Source: Dallia pectoralis (Eukaryota; Chordata; Actinopteri; Esociformes; Umbridae). Taken from it: DNA of 64,000 nucleotides. A program made the position numbers and the translations under genes. Location of the stretch: positions 8,296,529 to 8,360,528 of the forward strand of contig CM055761.1 in the NCBI GenBank assembly GCA_029465975.1. Direction: 5' to 3'. Below, in pieces: positions 14,201 to 25,904 of this stretch. Below the pieces are notes generated by a model, which saw nothing but the letters and a program-made list of their open reading frames with translations, searched no databases and was not told where the DNA came from. The first letter of the stretch is position 1, and each line of letters opens with the position of its first letter.

Positions 14201-16919
14201 AGGAGTTGGTATCTCAGTGGTAGAGTGCATGCTCTGTATGTATGATGTCCTGGGTTCCTATTGGAGGAGTTGGTATCTCAGTGGTAGAGTGCATGCTCTG
14301 TATGTATGATGTCCTGGGTTCCTATTGGAGGAGTTGGTATCTCAGTAGTAGAGTGCATGCTCTGTATGTATGATGTCCTGGGTTCAATCCTCAGCTTCTC
14401 CCCAGGTCGACCGTTGCAAATGAGAAAATGTTCACTAAAGTTAAATAAAGGTTAAATAAAAAAGATCTAACCTTCAAAACAAGATGGAAAATAACATGTT
14501 AGTATAACCCCTGTTATTGTAATGCCATTCAGAATGACGTTAAAGATGAACGTGTTAGGGCCTAGAAAGCATTTAAATGGGCTAACTTATTGTGGTTGTG
14601 ATGCATTCTGGGATTTTGGGCCTCCTGTTGTATAGTTGGCACTGTCATGTACAATTTGACTTACAGTAAGTGTAAATATTTGTCAAATATAATGTTGAAA
14701 TAAATATGCTCATTTAAGAACAGTTACTTTTTAGGACAGAACAATACAAGTAATGTTATATTGTACTCACATGTTGCAGTATTTGGTAAATAAAATGTTG
14801 AATTTTAGAACAGATTTTATCCATTTGGATTAATGGTGTGTCCATTAACATTCTTAATTAGACATGAATTATGCTTTAGACCGCAAATAGGGTTTTGCTT
14901 AAACAAATATATTCTACAGAATTCACAACAGACACTGTGTGCTATTTCAAACTGTTTGTTTATTGTTTGAAACTCAATTGGGGGAAATTGGAAACCAGAA
15001 ATGTTAATGTGCACTCCTGATTCCACTCCCGATTTGTATTTAAGTTAATGTGTTGTTCCCGTATACTACAGTTTTCATCTTTTTTACTCAGGCCCTTATT
15101 GTTTTGTGGAGCCAGTGTGAATGGAAAATGTGAAAATATATAAATGTATGCACTTAATAATGTCAGTCACACTGGATAGAGGATAAAAGTGACTGAAATG
15201 TGCCTCCTTTCTGTGAGCACACCTGCAGGATATTCATCTTAGTGCTGGTGGTGCTCAGTATCCTGTGGATCCCAATCCTCCAGTCAGCCAACAGCGGACA
15301 ACTGTTTGACTACATCCAGGCCATTACCAGCTACTTGGCTCCTCCAATCACTGCAGTCTTTATTATGGCCATCTTCTGGAAGCGTGTCAATGAGCAGGTC
15401 AGATTTTACCACAATATTCTTTCGGTTTGGGGACTACGATCCAGCTCTGTGTATACGTTCTCAGACGTGACCTGCATAATTAATGTTTCTTGTCATAGAA
15501 ATGCAACATTTTAAAATTTACACTGAAACTGTTCACCACAGAGGATATCCTGACGTTGTTTAGATGCTAACCCTCCAGCCCCGAATGTCCAATCTGCACA
15601 AAACCTAATATGCCACAGATCTAGACAGAGAAGCCACAATTAGTACATAAAACAATATGTACCCTGTTGACCAATATTCATTCATCTGGTGTTTTGTTGC
15701 ATAATTTCATGAAGACAATATATTTATTGTAATATAAATCTTCCACCACATAGTTGCAAAACAATCACAGTGACTCTGTGATTAAATTTGGCACACATGC
15801 TCAGGGAAGTGTCTACCTTATACATAAACGGCACAATTTTAACCACTTGATTGAATTATGTGTTTTGTCATTGAGTCCTGGCATTTACAAAAGTTCTGAG
15901 GATAAAATGTTAACTGTGGCCGTATTCTATGGCATATGCATATTGATGATATTGCATACAAATCACTGTCATTTATGTGTGTTTAATGGCTGACTGTTAA
16001 TGCAGGGAGCCTTCTGGGGTCTAATCGTGGGCCTTATAGTGGGTTCGGTGCAGATGGTGCTGGTGTTCGTGTATGGCGCCCCGTCCTGTGGAGAGGTGGA
16101 CACGCGGCCAGCCTTCATTCGGGATGTTCACTACCTGTACTTTGCACTCATTCTCCTGGCTCTCACTGGCCTTGTCATCACTGTTGTCAGCCTCTGCACT
16201 CCGGAGATACCAGATGATCATGTAAGCGTAACACATTGACTAATCACCAAATGGCTTTTAAAATACAAAATACACAGTGGGATCTGGGATTCAGATTTGT
16301 AAAAGTGGTGGTCATGTACACTAAAAACAGATTCCTGTTTTTGTCTGTCATACCAGTTGTATTTTATTTTTGCAATATTTATAATGCGTTTCTTTTAGGC
16401 GCCTTATGCTTAATTAGGCATTTTGCTTTTATTTTTGCTGACTTAGCAGTGGGTTGGATTACAAACCATGCTGCAGCAGTACATAAATTATGGCAGCACC
16501 TTTGTCTTTAATTTGGGGTAAAACACATTCATACATTGCATATCGTTTTCTAACATGTTCTTTTGCTTTACTCTAACACCCTGTAGCTCCATCGCCTGAC
16601 ATGGTGGACAAGACACAGCAAGGAGCCTCGAATTGACTTCATTAATCAATGGGATACAAAGCTCCAGACACCACCCACATCATCTGACGGCAGCCTAGGG
16701 GAAGAGACTCAGGAGGCTAGGCCATGCTGGAAACGGATGGGAATGTGGTTGTGTGGACTGTCTGGGTCTAAGGGAAAACAATTAACCCTGGAGGAGCAAC
16801 ATGCCTTGGAGTTAAAACTAACCAACATTGATGAAGAACCAATTTGGCGAAATGTCTGCAATGCCAATGCCCTCATATTACTCAGTATCAATGTTTTTAT
16901 GTGGGGCTACTTTGCCTGA
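8231..16919 (+). CDS. slc5a9: Sodium/glucose cotransporter 4 (SGLT4), SLC5 family
   Basis: Plasma-membrane Na+-coupled sugar cotransporter; mammalian SGLT4 prefers mannose, fructose and 1,5-anhydroglucitol. Thirteen coding exons: 8231-8359, 8504-8575, 9248-9352, 9512-9676, 9767-9872, 9968-10048, 10431-10636, 10951-11086, 12188-12295, 12437-12587, 15229-15397, 16006-16221, 16587-16919. The frame stays open throughout, giving 658 residues (human 681). Visible landmarks: first membrane segment ADIVVIVVYFAFVLVVGIW; SLC5 signature GGYFLAGRSMTWWPIGAS; SNIGSGLFIGLAGTGAA, with Leu as in SGLT4 where SGLT1 has His; GGFE with the conserved Glu; FDYIQAITSYLAPPI with the sugar-binding Gln of SGLTs; and the C-terminal WGYFA end. 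SGLT4 is preferred over SGLT1, 2 or 5 because extracellular-loop and tail segments (CVDPTECQRICGADVGCSN, CGLSG) read closest to it. AATAAA is at 17212-17217. Intron 10 is swollen by LINE and SINE insertions. Confidence 0.94.
10830..10902. repeat. 13-bp tandem repeat in slc5a9 intron 7
   Basis: Five or so copies of GTAGTGTGTGGCG, degenerating at the right end. It lies about 50 bp upstream of the exon 8 acceptor. Confidence 0.8.
11117..11290. mobile_element. Palindromic fragment of a Tc1-like transposon in slc5a9 intron 8
   Basis: Left arm 11117-11180 reads, on the plus strand, as a Tc1 transposase piece (VKRPLRDAGLLGGVAK, compare VKRRLREAGL). Right arm about 11218-11278 is its imperfect reverse complement, so the block is a hairpin with arms of roughly 55 bp. 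Both arms contain the GATGCTGG and GCCTCTT words of a widespread fish Tc1 family. It is non-coding and dead. Confidence 0.6.
11290..12180. other. Remainder of slc5a9 intron 8
   Basis: No coding exon, tRNA-like box or classified repeat is visible; several 60-90 codon open frames on both strands are chance. Confidence 0.5.
12905..13680 (-). mobile_element. Decayed LINE reverse transcriptase (L2/CR1-like) in slc5a9 intron 10
   Basis: On the minus strand, opposite to slc5a9. In order from 13680 downward: a region reading LDGWSYFVANESNKVAMSCG, the polymerase block GIPQGSILRPLLFNIYMLPL (13430-13505, normally GVPQGSVLGPLLF), the catalytic YADD box (13391-13402, in HGYADDTQIYM), then LQLNQYKTEIIVFG. 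After a decayed gap follows a C-terminal block RLIHAFISSRVDYCNGLLTG with LQLIQNAAARMLTK (12910-13116). Stops and frame breaks separate the blocks, so this is a pseudogene fragment. Confidence 0.8.
13879..14470 (+). repeat. tRNA-derived SINE with its head tandemly amplified eight times
   Basis: Eight near-identical 64-bp units begin at 13879, 13943, 14007, 14071, 14135, 14199, 14263 and 14327. Each carries a polymerase III A-box-like sequence (TGGTATCTCAGTGGTAGAG). The first seven break off inside the B box (GGGTTCC) and restart. Only the eighth has a complete B box (GGGTTCAATCC) and continues into a tail of GTTAAATAAAG units ending near 14462. It lies in slc5a9 intron 10, same orientation as the gene. 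Confidence 0.85.
14470..15228. other. Rest of slc5a9 intron 10
   Basis: AT-rich, no exon or classified repeat seen. Confidence 0.5.
15398..16005. other. slc5a9 intron 11
   Basis: About 600 bp of AT-rich intron. I see no element in it. Confidence 0.5.
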
Positions 16920-17211
16920 GTTACATTCCTCCATGTTCTTGAGTCAAACATAAAATTTGAGCTAATTTGGTTAATACGGACAAAATGTGTGTTTAGGTTA
17001 TTAAGCAGACATATCAAGTGCATTAGTAAGTGTATACACACACTTATACATGAAGATTGTATTTTCATTTTAGAAGATGTGGTAAGAGCGCATCAGTTAT
17101 TCCAGTGTTGTAAAACTACCCTACAGGTGCACTTGGAGGAGAGATAATGGACGAAAAGCAATGACATATCTTTACTAAATTGAATTTAATTTGATGCACT
17201 TGTGGATTTTA

Positions 17212-17217
17212 AATAAA
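17212..17217 (+). terminator. Polyadenylation signal of slc5a9
   Basis: AATAAA 293 bases after the slc5a9 stop codon, the first canonical signal downstream. Confidence 0.6.
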
Positions 17218-17579
17218 AAGCATTGATCATCATAAAAACATTTTTTTGGCATCCAACAAGGTGTCAATTACAAAGTTGCGAAGAAGCAATTAAAGGGCAC
17301 TGAAACACCTGCGTCTGACAATAGACATTAGTTATACATATTGGCCACTAGGGTGCAGCAGAATACCAGTCACACAAATTACAGCAGAGAATCAGAAAGT
17401 ACAATTTGATTCATAAATAATAATCTCATTGCTGAAAACATCAACTTTTAATGTGGGAATGGGGAGGACATGTTTGAATTAGTAACAAGGCTATATAGAT
17501 CTTGAGGAAATAGAAGAATATAATTAATTAAACAAACCAGTAAAGATTTCCCTTGCTTTTTTCCATTATCTCACCTTCA

Positions 17580-18330
17580 GTTTTACAAGACCTGACGTGC
17601 CTTACTTTGTATGTGTATGTGGTAAAGAGAAATATGTACAGGCTATGTGCCATTTTACCACCGAGTATTATTCCATGCCATCTGCAAATTCAATGGAGAA
17701 CATAAAAGGGGAACTGAGTGAGTTTGAAGAACTTTGGCTAAGAATGAGAGTCGGATCACCAAAAGAGAACATTATTAGCATATTAGCCAATGGCCTATTT
17801 ACTGTACACTCTCCCAGAGTTTTCATCTTTTATATGCTACCAAAAGTTTACAAAGATCTTTTTAATCCACCTGGCAGATCTTTTATTGGAGAAAATGACT
17901 CTATAACAAAAACAAACATCCAAATGAGTTAATTGCTATATAAAACCCTCTGTTTCAGTACTACCTTCTAATATCTGGGACAGCACTTAGATTTATTCTG
18001 TTTTATGGCAGCCATTTATGTTTAATCTCTGAATAGCAATATTATTCATGATGAAGGCCTGGAGGCTTTGATGGATTGACTGGAGCCAAGACCTGGTGGT
18101 CATATGCCCCCTAGTGATTTTGTTTTACTACTCACAGAGTGGACCTTGAAAACCAATGTGTTTTTGTTCCAGGATTACCTATATAGACACACCAAAGGTA
18201 AAGCCATGGGAGCTAGCTTTGCACCAAACTATGCAAAGAAGTTCATAGGATTCTGGGAAGAATGGTTCATAAACTCAGACATAAATATTTTTTCAGATAT
18301 GAGAGTCTGGTTAGGGTTAAAATGTTGATG
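17580..18330 (+). mobile_element. Penelope-like element reverse transcriptase relic
   Basis: Plus-strand frames hold two blocks typical of Penelope-like reverse transcriptases: FYMLPKVYKDLFNPPGRSFI plus GENDS (17830-17900; family form LPKIHK, NPPGRPIVSG), and FLFQDYLYRHTKGKAMGASF followed by APNYAKKFIGFWEEW (18158-18265; family form AMGT..APSYANLFM). Stops and frame changes lie between the blocks and no GIY-YIG endonuclease is seen. A dead fragment between slc5a9 and gclm. Confidence 0.7.
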
Positions 18331-18339
18331 ATGTTCACC

Positions 18340-19530
18340 TGTTCTTCTTTAGTTCTGAACAGTTGTAATAAAAATCTGATATTGAGTTTGGAGTGCGATC
18401 TACACAGGGACCACATTATTGATTTAAATATTTAAAAGTATGACTTTTTACATTTCTTTACAGGAAAAACACATATCGGTACATCATACTTAATTATTTG
18501 ACAGTTTCCCTCCTCGTGGCTAATGTAAGATTCCTTTTGGACAATTTCAGAGACTAGTCAGACTACAATGTATATTTGATTCTGACAAGTATTTTCCCAC
18601 ACAAATCTAGAAATATGTAGCAACGCTAAATAGAGAGGGGATATCAGCCTCAGATGATTACACCAGCTCACATTAGTGGCCTGTCACTTGATAGAAATAA
18701 ACTGCTTTGACACAAACACAAACTATAAACTCATTTTGTGGCAAGATACAGTAATGAAACAGTCCGAATCAAGTAAATAATGAACCACAACAGAGACATT
18801 ATACTCAGTGGTCTGTAGCAATAAGGCTATACAAGCATTATGGGTTTCAATGAGGAGTTAGATTTTCTCAATTTTATTCAAATTACTTATATTCTATATA
18901 TTGTCTTGTTACTAATTTAAACATGTTCTCTCCATCCCATATTAGATGTGGATGTTTTTCTTGTTTGTCTCTCTTTTTTAATCAAAATGTAATTTTGATT
19001 GTCTATTGTCAATATTGTGTGACCGGTATTTTGCCGGACCCCAGTGGCCATAAGGTAAAAACAATTGAAGTCGCTGTTGTTTTAATGCTATACATTTACT
19101 TCTGATTTACTTCTATCTTCTTGATTTGTTCAACAGTTCTGTGTGGATATGTGCCCTATTTATTAAACCAGTGTCAAAGGATGAATGTTAAATAACCAGT
19201 CACTAGTATTCAGAAACAAGCTGTGTCATGCTTACATTGTGCATTCCGGAGTTCCCTACACAGTTTAATAATAACGTCTTCGTCAATAGAATCCGTTCCG
19301 TATTGATCCATGCCAGCATTTGCAAGCAACACACTGTTACATTGTGGGCGTGTTCATCTCATACAGCGAATGTGAAGGGGCGGGTATATGCAAATTACGT
19401 AATGACGGCATCCAGTGACTTCTAGCGACTTCTATGAGAGCCAATAGCTACTTTCCTTACTGAGGAGTTGGCAACACTGATCCCAATCTCCCACCGCTCG
19501 CAAGCTTCATAAAAAACAAGTGCAAGTCAT
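18340..19530. other. Intergenic upstream of gclm
   Basis: AT-rich until about 19250, then more mixed in composition towards the gclm start. No other gene or classified repeat is recognised. Confidence 0.5.
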
Positions 19531-19536
19531 CCTACT

Positions 19537-19543
19537 TGAGTCA
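19537..19543. promoter_or_regulatory. AP-1/TRE-like site upstream of gclm
   Basis: TGAGTCA, 127 bases before the gclm start codon. AP-1 or small-Maf/Nrf2-type sites of this form control GCLM in mammals. The flanks (CT before, CT after) do not complete a full antioxidant response element (TGACnnnGC), so this is only a candidate. Confidence 0.35.
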
Positions 19544-19669
19544 CTAGTGAACTGTTTGGAGTGAGGATATCAGTGGCTGAATTAAGTAACGGATACGGTA
19601 CCGGGTAGCATATATTATATAGCTGTTCTACTACGGTATATTTACTGGCTACAGAGAACACCCGGTGCC

Positions 19670-22600
19670 ATGGAAAGTCACATTACCAGTGCCAAGGTGC
19701 TCCTCAACCATGCTACTACTCTGAATCTGCACACGGGGAATTTAGTGAACCGAAGCCGACTCAAGAAAAAATGTCCGTCTTCGCCTAGTGAAGAGGTAAG
19801 ACTGATCACTGGACGTGGTCATTACGCCTCTGGGTAGTGTAGCGGAGACGTCAGAAAACAATGCGTCAGTTATGCTACTGCGGTTAATGAAATACAGCCG
19901 TGACGAATCGAGCTACTTTTACAACTTTTTTTAAAGTATTTATTTCAAACAGAGCAAATATATATGCCAATACAATGCAGTACATATAATACAAATTAGC
20001 AAAATTGTAATACCACATATACAATGTATGACAACAAGAGCAATTCAACAGAGATAAAGGAAAATAAAATTACAAATAAAGAACAAAGGACCTTTACATG
20101 TCTTTTGAATAAAGACCCTAAGGGACAAACAGATATCCATCAGTGCTACTTTTACAACCACGCGCTGTTTCTGATTTCCGGGTTACGTCATTAGGAAACA
20201 CGCTCGAGCTGTGTAGTCTTTGTTGACGTATTATTGCATTGCATGTCTGGTATTGTAATATAAGTTAGGATTTACATATAACTCCATTGCATGTCCGGTA
20301 TTGCAATATAAGTTAGGATTTACATATATAACTGCATTGCATGTCCGGTATTGCAATATAAATTAGGATTTACATATAACTGCATTGCATGTCTGGGATT
20401 GCAATATTAGAAAGTTTGGATTTTACGTGTGTAGGTTTTAGAAGGCTGCCTTTTTTGGTTTGGATCGAACTGTACAACATTATGAACACCACCTGACCTA
20501 AGTGTTGCGAATAATGTACTGTTAGTATTATGTTTGTGTTAGGCCACCGTTCAGAAACGTAAGTTATTTTATACTATTATATAAGCTTACAATTTGGTAT
20601 TCTTTGTTGCAATGAATAAAACCCAATAGTGCCATTTTAGTACAAGCATGCCTGTCTGTAACCCCCCTGTAGGACGTTAATGAACATGCTTTTGTTTTTT
20701 GGTTACTGGTGTGTTGCGTCAACACAATAGTGTGGTTTTAATTGGTTTGGGGAAGACATTTAATCATCATTAAGATACATATATTATTTTTGTACTTTTA
20801 TGATTACAACCGTGTCAACAAATTATCAACAATAAGAAGGTAGGTCTGTTCAGGTGTTGATTTTGTCAATCAAAGTGTGACTCAACATGTAAAACTCGGA
20901 AAATACATTTCACCATTGAGCAAGATGTGCAACAGGTTGAGCGATTTCTGCCATTTTTCACTCTTCTGTAAAAATTGTAAGAATGTTATATTTAAGTAGA
21001 TACTTTTGTAGTTTTCTGCTCAAGATTTTTTTTTTTTACTTCTCGGGTAAAATAAATGTTAAAAACATTATGCTAGACACATTTTTATTTTCATAGGTTC
21101 CACCTCTGACAATCTTAAATGTTTGAAGTCTATTTTTACCAACTTCTCAATAAGTGCTTTATGGAAATGTCAGTAACTGCTATTAGTTTAGTCTGCCCTT
21201 TCTCAAATGTTTGTCTCACAGATTCAAGACTGTGTTCGAGCCACACTTAGTGAGTGGTTTTCCACAATACCACCACCAACTTCACCAAAGGTAAGGAATC
21301 TTTGCAATTTGCCATGTTCCAGATGTATTTTCTATGAAGATTTTCTTAAACCCAAAGCTAGCTATATAACAGCTTTTTACATAACGTTTCCTCTAGTGTC
21401 TATATCTTCACTATCAAGTTTCTGTTAAGACCATGTGTCTCCTTAAAAAAGAAAAGGGCAGGGATTTGTGTGTAACCATTGGTTACTAATACTCAATGGC
21501 ATTCTTTCACTAAGATAACAAAAAAGCTGCCTTTTGACCGCAAATAATTAATCACAGAGATGAATAGGAACTGTCATAGTGATGGTTCATGCAAAGTTGG
21601 CTGCGAAAGGTCCTACATGTTCTGTTGTAAAGTTGGAGTGGCTTTGCCCTGTGGCGTTTTTTGCTGGGGTCAGCTAGTCCGCTTCAGCACACTCAGTGAG
21701 TACAGTAGGGGAGTCTTAAGCACACAAAGCAAAGGCTTATCGGAGCAGCCAGCTACGGAATCCTGCAACAAGATTGTGAAAGAGAAATCTACATCTGTTT
21801 GAAATCTGTGGAAAAGATATTGATGTAGCTTTTGATCCTTTGTATGCTTTCAGCATTTTTCTTAATATTTTTTTTATCACTTTGAATATTCTTGTATTGA
21901 TTTACACCTGTTTTTCTAGGACCTACCAGACATAATCGACTGCTCCATTCCTCAAGCTACAGAGGCCATTACACCTGAGGAGAGGGAGGAGCTGAAGGTT
22001 TCAGGTGAGTTGTCTGGTCTTAAGTATGGCTTATGAGACCATGTCGTTTTGTAGAGTTGTTTGTTATTGCATTGACATGAGAAGTTCAAAATGACGTTTG
22101 TAAAATCCATGAGATACAAATGCCTTTTGTCATTAACGTTTACATATTCTGAATTTGCAGTCAAACTATTTATTTGTGAAGCAGACCTTTCTTCAATCAA
22201 AGAGGCTGTAGATAAGGGTGAGTTGAATTTGTTTACACAACAACAAGGACCCACTGTGTCAGCGACTGTATATCATACATGTGTGTTTTTAGAAGCGTGT
22301 CTCAGGTTTTGGGGTCAATTTAGAGTTTGGGTAACTTTTTAAAACCGACTGCAATTGACACTAAACTATATACACATGTAAATACATATAATGCATGGAC
22401 TGTGTTCTTACTATCAGCTTGCCAGGCCCTAGCTGTGTCCCAGCTTGATTCAGTCATAATTGCACCTCCTGCTCTACCTGATGGGGAGAGCCAGACACTG
22501 GAGAACCTGCAGCCTGCTTGGAGGGAGCTGGAGGGACTTGTGCAGAGTCACAAGATTGCCACCATCGGCACCTCTGACCTGGATAAGGAACTCCTGGAAC

Positions 22601-23139
22601 AGCTTTACAACTGGGCCGAGGTGAGAGGTTGTGCTGACAACTTATGTCAGATATTTCTAGGACAGCACCGGTGTATTTTGAGTGTTGATCAGAATTTCTT
22701 CTTGTCCAGGTAAAACCCAGTAGTAACCAGGTTAATTTGGCCTCTTGCTGTGTGATGCCTCCTGACCTGACTGCGTTTGCAAAGGAGTTTGACATTCAGC
22801 TATTGACCCATAATGACCCCAAAGGTAAAAGATTTGCTCTTGCGTTTGAATTTGTAATCATTCCACTCTGTTATAAGATTTTACTCTAAATTACTAGTCT
22901 TGAGAACAGGAAGTGTGCTCTTTAAAAGCCAGGAAGTTAATATGCATGCTCATCTCATTTTTTGAATAGAACTGATTACTGCTGCCAGTTTCCAGGAAGC
23001 AGTGCAGGAGAGCACTCAGGATCTGAAGGTAGCTGACTGGAGGCTACAGTGGGTTTTGCGCTACTCCGTCATTGTCAAAAGCAGAGGAATCATCAAAGCA
23101 AAAGGATACCTTGTTCACTCAAAGAGAATCAGCCTGTAG
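19670..23139 (+). CDS. gclm: Glutamate-cysteine ligase modifier (regulatory) subunit
   Basis: Cytosolic partner of the catalytic subunit GCLC. It lowers the Km for glutamate and relieves glutathione feedback in the rate-limiting step of glutathione synthesis. Seven coding exons: 19670-19795, 21222-21290, 21920-22004, 22161-22217, 22418-22620, 22710-22824, 22970-23139. The spliced frame is 274 residues, exactly the mammalian length. Strong landmarks: HTGNLVNRSRLKKKCPS near the N-terminus; QLDSVIIAPPALPDGE; KIATIGTSDLDKELLEQLY; the near-invariant VKPSSNQVNLASCCVMPPDL and DIQLLTHNDPKE; and VLRYSVIVKSRGIIKAKGY at the end. The fold is aldo-keto-reductase-like but without catalytic function. The start sits in a strong context (GGTGCCATGG). 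No AATAAA or ATTAAA occurs between the stop and 23768, so the 3' untranslated region is probably long. Confidence 0.96.
19920..20150. repeat. Possible unclassified repeat in gclm intron 1
   Basis: A-rich block differing from its flanks, with no coding potential. It could be a 3' end of a retroelement; not identified. Confidence 0.25.
20233..20412. repeat. Tandem repeat of about 49 bp in gclm intron 1
   Basis: Three and a half copies of a unit beginning TTGCATTGCATGTC(T/C)GG and ending AGGATTTACATATAAC; unit starts near 20236, 20284, 20333 and 20383. Copies differ by a few substitutions and a TA insertion. Confidence 0.8.
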
Positions 23140-23767
23140 CTTTTAGCTGACAGTGTTTAGAAGTAATTCAGATCATGACCACTGCATTGCAGATGATTCT
23201 TTGAAGACCAATATATTGGCTGCTAAACTTTTGTCAAACACGGGAACCAAATCCAATTCCTAATGTGAACTGCCTGCCTGTTTTACTTTTTGTCACTGCA
23301 CATTTGCTTTTGATGAATCAGTTTCTAATCACTGGTACTTGTAAAAATATATTGTGTCGATACTACAGATTTGGCTTTTTTAGTACAATTTCGGAATAAT
23401 TTCTAAGCAGTTTGAAGGAAAAGCACTGCTACTTCCCCGCTAGGGATGTGTCCCCTGAAATTTGTATATTTTAATTTGTGGTTGCTGTGAGTTTGTCTGC
23501 TAACTCCAAACCACAGAATCAACTCTGATGTCATTGTGCTGTGTAATGTTTTACTTTTCCTACAATGTATGTACTGCTACTAGGAACTCTTATTGATACT
23601 ATGAATAATGACCTAATGTCTCGTCAGAAAGACTTGTTTGGTGATTGGACATTTCACTGGAATTGTACATAGCCGTCACACACTCCACTTGTTTTTTTTT
23701 TGTTCAGGAAATATAACTGCCACTAATTTCTTTCCCACAGGCATTTTGACACCATTGCTTGCACTAA

Positions 23768-23823
23768 TTAGCACTAATTGTGTGCTAATGTTGAGTTTAA
23801 CATTAGCACACAATTAGTGCTAA
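23768..23823 (+). other. Perfect 25-bp inverted repeat downstream of the gclm stop
   Basis: Arms 23768-23792 and 23799-23823 are exact reverse complements around a 6-base spacer (GAGTTT). A third, partial copy of the left arm (ATTAGCACTAATTGTGTG) lies at 23844-23861, so two alternative stems are possible. The stretch lies about 630 bases after the gclm stop, with no canonical polyadenylation signal in between, so it may be transcribed. Confidence 0.75.
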
Positions 23824-24109
23824 TGTTGAGTTTAACTCCTATTAGCACTAATTGTGTGTGCACCAAACTAACTAGCTGTTAAATGCATATTTTCAGAGAT
23901 TTGATCCATCTACTTGCAATAGGGAATTCAGGTACTGTAGTTTCAGTTTCTGATGTTATGATGACAATCTTGACAGCAGCGTGACACACAACTACATCCC
24001 ATATTCGGTGTCTGCTGGGCCAGAGAGTTATATGTTTGTGTGTTCATTGGCCAACACAACTCTCTTATATTATTTTTCATTATCCCTGTCTTGGTTCAAA
24101 CATGTTACA

Positions 24110-24540
24110 ACTGTTCAAAAGTTTGGGGCCACTTGGTGATTTCATTCTTTTGGAAAGTAAAACTGTTTAAAGGCTAATTAATCATTAGAAAACCTTTCAT
24201 CGTTAGAAAAACTGCTGTGCTGCTCACGAAGGAATAAAACCGGCCTTTGGCGAAGTATTTATCTGGAGCGTCAGTGTTTTACAGATTCAAAATGGCCAGT
24301 GACTGAAATTCTGAGCGATTAATGTTATTCCATGCAAGCAATTGGCAAGAAACTGTATATATTGTGCAGTGATGTGTACTACTCCATTCAGAGAACAGTG
24401 CAAAACGTCTCTAACCAGAATAGAAACAGGATTGGGAGGCCCCAGTGCACAGCTGAGCAAGAGGTCAAATGCTTGATTAGATATAATTTGATAAACAGAC
24501 GCCTCACATGTAACAACAGGCAGCTTTATTAAACTCCTCA
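24110..24540 (+). mobile_element. 5' half of a Tc1-like transposon, decayed
   Basis: Begins with the CAAAAGTTTGGGGCCACTTG terminal-type sequence and continues through the 5' untranslated part into a transposase start. Pieces such as SNWQETVYI, VYYSIQRTVQNVSNQNRNRI and GRPQCTAEQE correspond to the first DNA-binding domain and GRP linker (family form SNQNRKRSGRPRCTTEQE). It stops abruptly near 24540, where a second Tc1 family begins. Frameshifts make it inactive. Confidence 0.65.
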
Positions 24541-24700
24541 CAACATACAGGGCTTGTAGGATCTGCTGCTAATGTCTTGGTGCTATATACGACAGGACAC
24601 TTTCAGGGGTCTTGTAGATTCCATGCCTTGGCGGGTCAGTGCTCTTTTGGTGGCATGCGGAGTACCAACAGCATATTATTTAGTGCAGTTAGTTAGTGAT
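24541..24700 (+). mobile_element. 3' end of a second Tc1-like transposase
   Basis: The frame from 24572 reads MSWCYIRQDTFRGLVDSMPW followed by RVSALLVACGVPTAYY, matching the C-terminus of a Tc1 family (SWCQIPQDTFRGLVESMPRR). It belongs to the same family as the copy at 59575-60195, and abuts a 5' piece of another family. Confidence 0.65.
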
Positions 24701-25900
24701 AAGACATACACAAAGACAGTTTACTTTAGCTTTTGCATTGCTTATTGTCTTCGATGAGCAGTTAGCCCAGAGAAATCCTCTTAGCACTGACCACAAAATT
24801 TAACCGGTATCAGACAGTGGCTGAAAATGAGATTCACCCCTTTTCTGTTGGACAGTTTACCTACAGGTGGGAGAATCTGACCTTTAACCAGAAATTTGCT
24901 TGATTATATCGCTGATTTCACAATAAAAAGGTAAGAATGTCTGATAATTAACCTTAATGTAAAATAAGCAGTGGCAATCAATCAGGTGACTGATATATTT
25001 CAAAATTTTAGGGTTACATTTGTTAAAATGATATACTCTGTAATTATGATTGTACTCAAAGGTCCACAGCTATTTTTTAGAATAAAATATTAAGTGCAGA
25101 TTTATGGAACTGAAGTATTACAGATGTAAAAATTAAAGTTTCATGACAATAATTGTATGTACGATTTATTGATTGATGGAGTGTAGACTTTGGTTGGGGT
25201 TGGCCGCAAAAATCTAGTCCTTAGAAATTCTGGTTGGAAGATAAAATCTGTTGTGTTTAAGTTTTAAATTCCGCTGCCATAATGCTACACACTTGTGTGG
25301 ACTGATGTTGTTTAGCTTCTTAACACATGTGATATTTTTGACGCACAGGGCTAATGTCTCTTGTTAGAGATTACTTTTATTTTGGGTTGATGCAACGTTA
25401 TTTGATTCCCTGATCCATTTTTTATGTCACTTTCTTAACCCTGCTCTTACTTACTGAAAGTATACCATGCAGGATGTGATTTTTCCTATATCCCTGACTA
25501 ATTTTCCATGTAAGTGGTAAAATGAGAAGTTACTCAAACGGAAATGGTCGGCTAGTCATGTTTTTTATTCTTTATCCTCGTAGTACTGTAAAAGTCTTTG
25601 TGGCATCTTGATAGCATTTATTTTTGTCAGGGTTCAGAATCTCATGATATTTGAGTTCTGCCTTACACTGAAATTATTATGATGTTACCATTTTTCCTGT
25701 ATTGTGTTCAAGAGTTGGTTTTATTAAACGATGAAACATACCGTTGTGTTGATGTAAATCGAGATTTGAGTGCACATGACACAATCCATTTAGCATCACT
25801 AGTCAGATTCTCTTTAGTCAGAGTCTCTTTATTTAATTTCTCTCTACGGCTATGGTCAGATCACATGGAGACTACTTGAATAACCCCAGACATAATTTGA
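24700..25900. other. Intergenic between gclm and dnttip2
   Basis: AT-rich with no recognised gene. An AATAAA at about 24922 could be a distal gclm polyadenylation signal, but the Tc1 insertions in between make this uncertain. Confidence 0.4.
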
Positions 25901-25904
25901 ATTC

